NCBI GenBank assembly: GCA_016866415.1
Contig: VGML01000119.1
Coordinates: 1-6,475 of the forward strand
DNA: 6,475 nucleotides
Origin: Bacteroidota bacterium
GTDB lineage: Bacteria > Bacteroidota > Bacteroidia > Flavobacteriales_D > Crocinitomicaceae
Direction of reading: 5' to 3'
Made by a program: the position numbers and the translations under genes. Shown piece after piece: positions 1 through 5,779 of the stretch. The notes under the pieces are model-generated. The model ran no database searches. It had not been told where the DNA came from and saw nothing but the letters and a program-made list of their open reading frames with translations. Every line of letters starts with the position of its first letter. Position 1 is the stretch's first letter.

Positions 1-1
1 T

Positions 2-595
2 GGTTTGGCAAGACATATGCACATTCCATTAACTGTTCCAAAAGCAATTGAATGTATTAACAATATGAATGACATTCAAATGGATACGGTTATGGTTAAC
101 GATCAGCCGTTTCTTGGTGTTGGTGGTTATGGTTTCGATGCAGTAATTGCCAAAAAGTTCGATGAAGACAAAAAACGAGGATTTTGGACGTATGTCAAAC
201 TCGTTATGAAAGAATTTTTCAAATACAATCCAATTAATATTTCAATTGACACAAACGGGCAAGTTAAAAAACTACCAGTCGTCCTATGTACAATTGCAAA
301 CACGTCTGAGTTCGGAAATGGATTCGTTGTTTCACCAAAGTCTGATGCAACAGATGGTAAAATAGAACTTTTTATTCTGAAGCCTTTTAGTTTTTGGAGA
401 ATACCAGGAGTGATTTACCAGTTCTTCACTCGAAAATCCCATCATTCTCAATTTGCTGAAGTCATTTCATTTGAAAAGGCAACGATTAATTTATCGCAAA
501 AGATTGCGCATTATGATGGCGAGCCTGTTGCAGTAAAAAGTCAATTAAACGTGCAAGTCGTTCCTAAAAGTCTTCACATTTTAATTGGAAAGTGA
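2..595 (+). CDS. Diacylglycerol kinase-family lipid kinase (YegS/DgkB-like), C-terminal part, 5' end outside window
   Basis: The reading frame is open to the left edge and begins with G-L-A-R-H, the tail of the GSGNxxAR(H) nucleotide-binding motif of the DAGK/YegS/sphingosine kinase family, so the N-terminal part of the catalytic domain lies upstream of the window. About 197 residues are visible. Counting the Leu codon at base 5 as residue 1, a glycine-rich GVGGYGFDA lies at 38-46, the FGNGFVVSPKSDATDG block at 103-118, and the C-terminal DGE at 171-173; all three are family hallmarks. These enzymes transfer phosphate from ATP to a lipid hydroxyl (diacylglycerol or a related lipid) at the inner face of the membrane. 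The exact lipid cannot be read from this fragment. The TTG at base 5 is an internal Leu codon, not a start. The stop lies 4 bases before the next gene, suggesting one transcript. Confidence 0.9.
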   Translation, partial: GLARHMHIPLTVPKAIECINNMNDIQMDTVMVNDQPFLGVGGYGFDAVIAKKFDEDKKRGFWTYVKLVMKEFFKYNPINISIDTNGQVKKLPVVLCTIANTSEFGNGFVVSPKSDATDGKIELFILKPFSFWRIPGVIYQFFTRKSHHSQFAEVISFEKATINLSQKIAHYDGEPVAVKSQLNVQVVPKSLHILIGK

Positions 596-599
596 TACT

Positions 600-1052
600 A
601 TGTCTTTTGCTAATTGTGATTTAGAATCCTTTTTAGCTGTTCTTTGTAAATTAGAGGAATCATCAAGCCCTGAGTGGGGAAATATGTCAGCCCAACGTAT
701 GGTTGAACACTTGACAGATGGAATTAATATGTCCATGGGAATTGGTGATTTTCAACTCGAAATACCTGAAGACCGTATATCGAAAATGGTTCATTTTCTA
801 GATTCCGATAAACCAATGGCTCAGAATATTCAAGTTTCATTTGCGAAACCAGAAACTCCTCTGAGAAATGCAGATCTCGATGACGCAATCGATGAGTTTA
901 CTCTTGCATGGGTCGATTTCGAAGAACTTTATGAAAATCAAACTGACTTTTCTGCGTTACATCCTTATTATGGTAATTTGAATTTTGAACAATGGATACG
1001 TTTGCATTCAAAGCATTTCACGCACCATTTTAATCAGTTCGGTTTAATTTAA
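600..1052 (+). CDS. DUF1569-family protein (DinB-like four-helix fold)
   Basis: This is a 150-residue soluble protein starting at the ATG 4 bases after the lipid kinase stop. A TTG 15 bases further upstream (585) is in frame but overlaps the kinase and adds only five residues, so ATG is preferred. Near the N-terminus is W-G-N-M-S-A-Q-R-M-V-E-H-L (26-38), a typical first-helix pattern of DinB-like proteins with His37. The C-terminus has H-P-Y-Y-G-N-L-N-F-E-Q-W (121-132) followed by H136, H139, H142 and H143 and ends in QFGLI, which resembles the DUF1569 signature HPxxGxxxxxxWxxLxxKHxxHHxxQFG. DinB-like folds often bind a divalent metal through three histidines; His37 plus some of the C-terminal histidines are the candidates here. 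The biochemical role of the family is not established. It lies between the kinase and a coupled membrane-protein gene. I am fairly sure of the family and ignorant of the function. Confidence 0.75.
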   Translation: MSFANCDLESFLAVLCKLEESSSPEWGNMSAQRMVEHLTDGINMSMGIGDFQLEIPEDRISKMVHFLDSDKPMAQNIQVSFAKPETPLRNADLDDAIDEFTLAWVDFEELYENQTDFSALHPYYGNLNFEQWIRLHSKHFTHHFNQFGLI

Positions 1053-1210
1053 TGAATCCCTTTTTTCTCAGTTTGATTGTTGGCTCCATTTCAGGTGTAA
1101 TAAATTATATATACTGGCGATCAAGAGGATATAAAAGCCCGTTACAATTGGCAATGAGTATTTTAGGATTTACTGCATTGACGGCGGCAATCGTTCGTAT
1201 TTTCAATTAA
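1052..1210 (+). CDS. Small two-helix membrane protein (52 aa), translationally coupled
   Basis: The ATG at 1052 shares its A with the TAA stop of the DUF1569 gene (TAATG), and the frame runs 52 codons to TAA at 1208-1210. The product starts MNPFFLSLIVGSISG. It has two hydrophobic stretches, about residues 3-21 and 33-50, separated by a short basic loop with R23, R25 and K28. By the positive-inside rule the loop would be cytoplasmic, with both termini outside. I do not recognise a family. The stop/start overlap, the hydrophobic two-helix pattern and the end of the frame just before a promoter-like spacer argue for a real gene rather than chance. It is short enough to be missed by length cut-offs. 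The function is unknown; co-transcription with the lipid kinase suggests, weakly, an envelope role. Confidence 0.6.
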   Translation: MNPFFLSLIVGSISGVINYIYWRSRGYKSPLQLAMSILGFTALTAAIVRIFN

Positions 1211-1257
1211 ACTATTTTCGTTCGCTATTTCGTTTTATTTAAAGTAAAATGTATTTC

Positions 1258-1265
1258 TAACTTTG
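1258..1265 (+). promoter_or_regulatory. Bacteroidota -7 promoter box (TAACTTTG) upstream of the YkgJ-family gene
   Basis: An exact match to TAnnTTTG lies in the 79-base AT-rich spacer 1211-1289. Transcription would start around 1270, giving a leader of about 20 bases before the TTG at 1290. I see no clear TTTG -33 element at the usual distance. A second, imperfect copy (TAACTTTT, 1284-1291) runs into the start codon and may be coincidence. Confidence 0.5.
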
Positions 1266-1289
1266 CTTCATTCATAAAATCCCTAACTT

Positions 1290-1781
1290 TTGAATCTAGA
1301 AGATAAAGAACAAATTGATTGGGCAAATCGCAATCTCGACTTGACCAAAAAGACATTTCGTAAATGGAAACAGTCTAAACCGAAGGAACTAGATCAAAAA
1401 TTCCATTCAACTCACCAGCAAGAATTCAAAAAAATGGATTGCTTAACTTGCGCTAATTGCTGTAAAACAACGAGTCCAATTTTTCGTGATGCAGATATTC
1501 GCAGAATTTCTAAACACCTTCGAATGAAAGAAGCACAATTTATTTCCAACTATCTAAAAATGGACGATGAAAGCGATTATGTGCTTCAAAAATCACCTTG
1601 CCATTTTTTGGGCACTGATAACAAATGTGATATTTATGAGGTTCGTCCCTTGGCTTGCCGTGAATACCCGCACACAGATCGAAAAAATATGCATCAAATT
1701 TTAGATTTGACTGTTCAAAACACATTGATCTGTCCAGCTGTTTCAAGGATAGTACAAAAGATTTTGCAGCCCATTAACTAG
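1290..1781 (+). CDS. YkgJ-family cysteine-cluster protein (probable zinc/iron-chelating, CxxCxxCC type)
   Basis: This is a 163-residue protein with the layout of the YkgJ/UPF0153 family. A charged N-terminal helix (about 1-48) precedes C51-L-T-C54-A-N-C57-C58, then come C104 in SPCHFL, C113 in NKCDIY, C123 in the R-P-L-A-C-R-E-Y-P block (119-127), and C148 in LICPA. All eight cysteines sit in the recognisable conserved blocks, consistent with binding a metal or Fe-S cluster; the family's biochemical role is poorly defined. The start is unusual: an in-frame TAA at 1284-1286 leaves TTG at 1290 as the only likely initiation codon, because the next in-frame ATG is Met49, just before the Cys cluster. 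The N-terminal residues after TTG resemble the usual start of Bacteroidota homologues, so I keep TTG. The gene probably has its own promoter (1258) and converges with the minus-strand gene downstream. Confidence 0.85.
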   Translation: MNLEDKEQIDWANRNLDLTKKTFRKWKQSKPKELDQKFHSTHQQEFKKMDCLTCANCCKTTSPIFRDADIRRISKHLRMKEAQFISNYLKMDDESDYVLQKSPCHFLGTDNKCDIYEVRPLACREYPHTDRKNMHQILDLTVQNTLICPAVSRIVQKILQPIN

Positions 1782-1800
1782 AATTATTATTCAATAATTC
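1781..1800. terminator. Perfect 8-bp inverted repeat between convergent genes, possible weak terminator
   Basis: GAATTATT and AATAATTC form a perfect 8-bp stem around a 4-base loop, starting on the last base of the YkgJ-family stop codon. The stem is AT-rich and no U-run follows directly. A T6-GTTT-A6 stretch lies downstream at 1828-1843 and could help end transcription from either side. The convergent position favours a terminator; the low stem stability argues against a strong one. Confidence 0.25.
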
Positions 1801-1852
1801 ACATAACAATGAAGTCATTAATCCAGCTTTTTTGTTTAAAAAATCCTATAGA

Positions 1853-2752
1853 TTATCTGTTAAGCGTATAATCATTTTCAAGTTCATTTAATATTTGCAC
1901 TGAATTTTTCACACAAAAAGTTAAAATCTCTTTTCTAAAATATCTTCCATCAGCAGATTTAAGTGGGCGATTTCCCGAAAAAAAACTATATTCATTCCAT
2001 AAAATTCCAACATCTTCCTTCGTCAAATTCATTAATCTAAAACTCGGATTAGTCGCCTTATTTATGGAAGGTCTTGAGTTGCAAAACAATCTTTTAAACT
2101 TTTCAAGTTTTTCTATTTGGTTCGTTTTTAAATACTCTTCATTCAGTTTTAATTCAATCAATTTACCATGTAATTGCTTCATTCCTTTATTGCTGGAGTG
2201 AACTTCATAAATTCTCAAGTAACTAATATCTTGAGGAAAAATTCTAATTAATTCATGGTTTTCACCAATAATAAGTTCAAGCTGTTTTTCCATTAATTTT
2301 ATAATAGCTTTTGTTTCTTTTACGATCAAAGACCTGCAAGACAACCATGTCAAAAAACTCACTAAAAAAAATAGAAATATCCAAATTGTGTCCAACAAGA
2401 AAATTGTATAAATTGATAACAACAATCCGAGTATTAAAAAAACACAACCTAAAATGAAAGTACTTTTTCGACTGCTGGCTATGAATTGAAATTCAGAATT
2501 GAAAATAACATTTACATCTTTGGATTCAAAATTTGTTGTTGAATTTTGTTCTTCAATTTTCTTTAATTCTTCATTTAATTTATTCGAGCGATTCTCTTTT
2601 GACTTTTTTGCTAATGGATTAAGAAATAATCCCAACAAGACGATAACAATTATCGGAACAAAAACACGAGCAAGTATCCTTTCATCAGATTCGCATGACG
2701 ACAAAATGAAGAGAATTAAAATTAAATAGTAATTACTTGAGAATTTTAACAT
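1853..2752 (-). CDS. Hypothetical membrane protein with lipobox-like N-terminus
   Basis: This is a 299-residue protein that I do not recognise. The N-terminus is a short hydrophobic segment ending L-S-S-C (Cys20) followed by ESDER, which reads as a lipoprotein signal with acidic residues after the cysteine. A second hydrophobic helix follows almost at once (about 28-46), then a charged Lys/Glu-rich stretch (48-70, possible coiled coil), a hydrophobic hairpin (about 98-119 and 122-137), and a soluble C-terminal region of about 160 residues. A hydrophobic hairpin followed by probable beta strands (about 158-205) is loosely reminiscent of small bacterial PH-like membrane proteins, but that is a guess. 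If Cys20 is not lipidated, the first segment is simply another helix. The gene is the only one on the minus strand and is very AT-rich (12 G/C in 60 bases at 2521-2580), suggesting a lineage-specific or acquired gene. The ATG at 2752 is the natural start because it places the hydrophobic segment at the N-terminus. Confidence 0.7.
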   Translation of the reverse strand: MLKFSSNYYLILILFILSSCESDERILARVFVPIIVIVLLGLFLNPLAKKSKENRSNKLNEELKKIEEQNSTTNFESKDVNVIFNSEFQFIASSRKSTFILGCVFLILGLLLSIYTIFLLDTIWIFLFFLVSFLTWLSCRSLIVKETKAIIKLMEKQLELIIGENHELIRIFPQDISYLRIYEVHSSNKGMKQLHGKLIELKLNEEYLKTNQIEKLEKFKRLFCNSRPSINKATNPSFRLMNLTKEDVGILWNEYSFFSGNRPLKSADGRYFRKEILTFCVKNSVQILNELENDYTLNR

Positions 2753-2832
2753 ATTAAAAAGTTTATGTGAAAATAATTATTTTTTGTTCCAGCAAATACC
2801 ATTTAAACAATTATGTTCAATATTCGTTAAAA
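2753..2832. promoter_or_regulatory. Divergent intergenic region carrying the promoters of the minus-strand gene and the SDR gene
   Basis: These 80 very AT-rich bases separate two divergent starts, so both promoters should lie here. On the plus strand TTTG (2783-2786) and TATGTTCA (2812-2819) are a degenerate -33/-7 pair with wider than usual spacing. On the minus strand AAACTTTT ends 4 bases before the ATG, matching six of eight bases of TAACTTTG at the same distance seen for tatA and purT. Neither candidate is a good consensus match. Confidence 0.3.
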
Positions 2833-3609
2833 ATGAAAATGAAAACAGCATTAATCACAGGAGCTTCTAGTGGAATTGGAAAAGAACTAGCGCGCATTCA
2901 CGCATCGAGAGGGGGAAATGTCGTATTAGTGGCAAGACGTGGCGAGGAATTAGAATCTCTGCGATCTGAACTGGAAAACAAGTACAAAGTGGATGTATCC
3001 ATTTTTCAGCAAGATTTATCAAAGCAAGGCGCTGCAAAAAATGTCTATGATTTCTGTAAAGAAAAAAACATTGAAATAGAATATTTAATTAACAATGCCG
3101 GTTTCGGAGGGCATGGGAACTTCGTAGATCGTCCATTGGAAAAAGACATTGAAATGATTCATTTGAACATTCAAGCTTTGGTTGAACTTTCACATTTGTT
3201 CCTTCAAGACATGAAAAAGAGCAAATCAGGAAAAATTTTAAATACAGCCAGTTCAGCAGGTTTTCTTCCTGGTCCTTTACAAGCAACTTATTTTGCCACC
3301 AAAGCATTTGTTGTTTCATTCACAAAAGGAATCTCTCACGAATTAAAACCTCACGGAATTACCGTTACTGCATTGTGTCCGGGTCCAGTGAAAACCGAAT
3401 TTGAATTTGTTGCAGGAATGGGGAATGGAGATATGTTCAAGAATGGCGCAACAGCATATTCCACAGCATTAAAAGGATACAATGCAATGATGAAAGGGAA
3501 ACGAATTTGTATTTCCGATTTAGGCTTAAATTTTATGATCAAATTCTTATTACCTGTAATTCCAGATACCATTCTTCTTCGTGTTATTCAAAAGATGCAA
3601 ACGATTTGA
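2833..3609 (+). CDS. Short-chain dehydrogenase/reductase (classical SDR, DltE/COG0300-like)
   Basis: This is a 258-residue NAD(P)-dependent oxidoreductase with a complete classical SDR set. The cofactor motif TGASSGIG is at 9-16, an arginine pair (R35, R36) follows strand 2 and suggests NADPH preference, NNAG is at 87-90, and the probable catalytic residues are N112, S140, Y153 and K157 (YFATK). The segment PGPVKTEF at 183-190 is the usual post-catalytic loop. The length is normal for the family. The substrate cannot be predicted. The frame extends upstream to a GTG at 2767, but the extra residues have no family counterpart and the Rossmann fold begins right after the tandem ATGs at 2833 and 2839, so the start is one of these; I use the first. 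It is transcribed divergently from the AT-rich membrane-protein gene, and tatA follows after 45 bases with its own promoter box. Confidence 0.92.
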   Translation: MKMKTALITGASSGIGKELARIHASRGGNVVLVARRGEELESLRSELENKYKVDVSIFQQDLSKQGAAKNVYDFCKEKNIEIEYLINNAGFGGHGNFVDRPLEKDIEMIHLNIQALVELSHLFLQDMKKSKSGKILNTASSAGFLPGPLQATYFATKAFVVSFTKGISHELKPHGITVTALCPGPVKTEFEFVAGMGNGDMFKNGATAYSTALKGYNAMMKGKRICISDLGLNFMIKFLLPVIPDTILLRVIQKMQTI

Positions 3610-3642
3610 TATACTCGAATCAGCCTTTGTAAATTTTAGTTG

Positions 3643-3650
3643 TAACTTTG
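3643..3650 (+). promoter_or_regulatory. Bacteroidota -7 promoter box (TAACTTTG) of tatA-purE
   Basis: An exact TAnnTTTG match ends 4 bases before the tatA ATG. With the usual distance from box to start site, transcription would begin at or within a base or two of the ATG, giving a leaderless or nearly leaderless mRNA. A TAAATTTTA stretch (3630-3638) lies just upstream. A TTTG at 3626-3629 is too close to be a normal -33 element. Confidence 0.65.
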
Positions 3651-3654
3651 CCAT

Positions 3655-4047
3655 ATGTTTCTGCCTTTACTTTTTGAGGATATTGCTTTTTCGGAAATCT
3701 TGGTAATTATGCTCGTTGTATTGCTATTCTTTGGAGCAAAGAGCATACCTGGAATTGCCAAAACGTTAGGTAAAACCTTGTATGAATTCAGAAATGCTCA
3801 GGCTGAATTGCAGCGTGAAATCCAAAAATCAGGGATGGATATTAAGAAAGACATGAACTTTACCGAGTTAATTAAAGATACAGCAGAAGAAATTCGTCAA
3901 CCATTGGATCAAGTGGCAACAGATATAAACAATACTGTTGAATTTAAAAGTTCAACAACATCTGGGAATCCAGTATCAGAAATAAATTCAAACACTTCTG
4001 AATCCACTTTAGATCAACCAGAAAATAACGAAAACAAGGAAGTATGA
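3655..4047 (+). CDS. tatA: Twin-arginine translocase subunit TatA/TatE family
   Basis: This is a 130-residue protein with the TatA layout. A short N-terminal segment precedes a single membrane helix at about 12-27, with Glu14 near its start and ending F26-G27, the conserved FG hinge. Then come K-S-I-P-G-I-A-K-T-L-G-K and an amphipathic helix (about 31-56), and a polar, Ser/Asn/Glu-rich, probably disordered tail. TatA oligomerises in the inner membrane to let folded proteins with twin-arginine signals cross; TatC, the receptor, is not in the window. TatB is also possible because single TatA/B proteins are hard to tell apart in this phylum, but the FG-hinge context favours TatA. The ATG at 3655 sits 4 bases after a TAACTTTG promoter box. 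The stop overlaps the purE start by ATGA, so the two are probably translated from one mRNA. Confidence 0.88.
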   Translation: MFLPLLFEDIAFSEILVIMLVVLLFFGAKSIPGIAKTLGKTLYEFRNAQAELQREIQKSGMDIKKDMNFTELIKDTAEEIRQPLDQVATDINNTVEFKSSTTSGNPVSEINSNTSESTLDQPENNENKEV

Positions 4048-4526
4048 TACAAGTTGGAATAATCATGGGTAGCGCATCAGATTTACCTGTAATGCAAGCT
4101 GCCAAAGATTTTTTAGATGAAGTTGGAATTTCTTCAGAAGTGAAAATTGTATCTGCACACAGAACGCCTGAGTTAATGGTTGATTATGCAAAAACAGCAG
4201 CAAGTCGTGGTTTAAAGGTAATTATCGCAGGAGCAGGAGGGGCAGCTCATCTTCCTGGTATGACCGCATCTATGACTTCATTGCCGGTAATTGGCGTACC
4301 AGTAAAATCTTCAAATTCAATTGATGGTTGGGATTCAATTCTCAGTATTCTACAAATGCCGAATGGAATTCCAGTAGCAACGGTTGCTTTAAACGGAGCG
4401 AAAAACGCAGGAATTTTAGCGGCAAGAATCATCGGTAGTTTTGATGCGGATGTTCAGCAAAAACTAGATAAATACGCTGAATCAATGAAAGAGGCTGTTT
4501 TAGAAAGCCAAAAGAAAGTTCAATAA
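4044..4526 (+). CDS. purE: N5-carboxyaminoimidazole ribonucleotide mutase
   Basis: This 160-residue enzyme of de novo purine synthesis converts N5-CAIR to 4-carboxy-AIR in the cytoplasm; class I enzymes of this type depend on PurK to supply N5-CAIR. The family motifs are all present: M-G-S-A-S-D at 8-13, S-A-H-R-T-P at 37-42 with the probable catalytic His39, G-A-G-G-A-A-H-L-P-G at 63-72, and G-V-P-V-K-S at 84-89. The length is typical of bacterial stand-alone PurE. The start ATG overlaps the tatA stop (ATGA), so translation is probably coupled to tatA. purT follows after 68 bases with its own promoter box, and purK is absent from the window. Confidence 0.96.
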   Translation: MIQVGIIMGSASDLPVMQAAKDFLDEVGISSEVKIVSAHRTPELMVDYAKTAASRGLKVIIAGAGGAAHLPGMTASMTSLPVIGVPVKSSNSIDGWDSILSILQMPNGIPVATVALNGAKNAGILAARIIGSFDADVQQKLDKYAESMKEAVLESQKKVQ

Positions 4527-4582
4527 TCTAATATTGCACGAATTCAATTTTAAATTTTAACTGCTAAATTTTATCGTTTCCT

Positions 4583-4590
4583 TAACTTTG
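4583..4590 (+). promoter_or_regulatory. Bacteroidota -7 promoter box (TAACTTTG) of purT
   Basis: An exact TAnnTTTG match ends 4 bases before the purT ATG, the same geometry as at tatA, again predicting a leaderless or nearly leaderless transcript. Two copies of TAAATTTTA (4551-4559 and 4565-4573) lie upstream; no clear TTTG -33 element is seen. No purine riboswitch-like structure is evident in the 68-base spacer. Confidence 0.65.
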
Positions 4591-4594
4591 CCTC

Positions 4595-5755
4595 ATGAGA
4601 AAAAAAATCCTTCTTTTGGGCTCTGGTGAACTCGGAAAAGAGTTTGTAATTGCTTGTCAGCGATTAGGTCAATATGTTATTGCTGTTGATAGTTACGCGG
4701 GAGCACCGGCAATGCAAGTTGCCCATGAATTTGAAGTAATAAATATGCTAGATGGAGCTGAATTGGATCACATTGTAGCAAAGCATCAGCCTGATTTAAT
4801 CGTCCCTGAAATTGAAGCAATTCGCACCGAGCGATTTTATGATTACGAAAAGCAAGGAATACAAGTTGTTCCGAGTGCAAAGGCGGCAAATTTCACCATG
4901 AACAGAAAAGCGATTCGGGATTTAGCAGCCATTGAAGTTGGAGTTCGAACCGCTACATACAGATACGCAACTTCATTAGACGAATTAAAAGCTGGAGTTG
5001 CAGAAACGGGAATTCCATGCGTAGTTAAGCCGTTAATGTCAAGTTCAGGAAAAGGTCAGTCGGTAATAAAAACAGAGGCTGACATAGAAAAAGCATGGAA
5101 TTACGCGATGGAAGGATCACGTGGTGATTTAAAGGAAGTAATTGTCGAAGGATTTATCGATTTTAATTATGAAATTACACTACTTACAGTTACACAAAAA
5201 GATGGCCCTACCCTATTCTGTTCGCCAATTGGTCATAGACAAGAACGAGGTGATTACCAAGAAAGTTGGCAACCTATGCCTATGAATTCAGAGCATTTGA
5301 AGGAAGCGCAAGAAATGGCTGAAAAAGTTACGCATGCGCTTGGTGGAGCTGGAATTTGGGGAGTGGAATTTTTTATTACAAAAGAAGGAGCTTATTTCTC
5401 AGAACTTTCTCCACGTCCACACGACACAGGAATGGTTACATTAGCTGGAACTCAAAATTTTTCAGAATTTGAATTGCATGCGCGTGCAGTATTGGGTCTA
5501 CCGATACCTGAAGTAAAATTGCTTCGAAATGGAGCAAGTGCAGTCATTTTAGCTGATAAAGAATCAAATGATACACCCGTTTTTTCAGGATTGAATGAAG
5601 CTGCCGCCGTTCCAAATTCAGATTTTAAAATTTTTGGAAAACCAACAACTCGTCCATATAGAAGAATGGCAGTTGCTTTGACTTATGGTTCAGAAAACGT
5701 AACTGAACTGGTAGAAAAAGCGAAGATAGTAGCGAGAATAATTAAAGTAAATTAA
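4595..5755 (+). CDS. purT: Formate-dependent phosphoribosylglycinamide formyltransferase (GAR transformylase 2)
   Basis: This 386-residue ATP-grasp enzyme makes formyl-GAR from GAR, formate and ATP, the folate-independent form of the third step of purine synthesis. The resemblance to E. coli PurT runs over the full length: GSGELGKE at 9-16 in the N-terminal preATP-grasp domain, V-P-E-I-E-A-I at 70-76, M-S-S-S-G-K-G-Q at 148-155 (the ATP-binding loop), GHRQERGDYQESWQP at 213-227, and F-S-E-L-S-P-R-P-H-D-T-G-M-V-T at 268-282. Glu258 and Glu270 are the probable Mg ligands, with the same 12-residue spacing as in E. coli. The C-terminal F-G-K-P (347-350) and final helix are intact, and the length is normal. 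It has its own promoter box and follows purE. The M61 peptidase gene begins 24 bases after its stop and may be read from the same transcript. Confidence 0.97.
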   Translation: MRKKILLLGSGELGKEFVIACQRLGQYVIAVDSYAGAPAMQVAHEFEVINMLDGAELDHIVAKHQPDLIVPEIEAIRTERFYDYEKQGIQVVPSAKAANFTMNRKAIRDLAAIEVGVRTATYRYATSLDELKAGVAETGIPCVVKPLMSSSGKGQSVIKTEADIEKAWNYAMEGSRGDLKEVIVEGFIDFNYEITLLTVTQKDGPTLFCSPIGHRQERGDYQESWQPMPMNSEHLKEAQEMAEKVTHALGGAGIWGVEFFITKEGAYFSELSPRPHDTGMVTLAGTQNFSEFELHARAVLGLPIPEVKLLRNGASAVILADKESNDTPVFSGLNEAAAVPNSDFKIFGKPTTRPYRRMAVALTYGSENVTELVEKAKIVARIIKVN

Positions 5756-5779
5756 AAAATAATAGATATTTAAAGCCTA

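Noticed and set aside
5..7. TTG as a start codon for the first gene
   Set aside because: The preceding Gly codon and the following LARH complete the conserved GSGNxLARH-type motif of lipid kinases, so this is inside a gene that begins upstream of the window.
585..599. TTG start extending the DUF1569 protein by five residues
   Set aside because: It overlaps the kinase end without a family reason; the ATG at 600 gives a normal N-terminus and clean 4-base spacing.
2499..2729. A 76-codon plus-strand open frame opposite the minus-strand membrane-protein gene
   Set aside because: It is a low-complexity, AT-driven shadow; the minus-strand frame is longer and has a coherent membrane-protein layout.
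2767..2832. GTG start extending the SDR protein by 22 residues
   Set aside because: The extension has no SDR counterpart and would occupy the divergent promoter region; the ATGs at 2833 and 2839 directly precede the first Rossmann strand.
4527..4594. A purine riboswitch or other structured leader before purT
   Set aside because: The spacer is only 68 bases, AT-rich, lacks conserved riboswitch core sequences, and the promoter box sits 4 bases before the start codon, leaving no leader.
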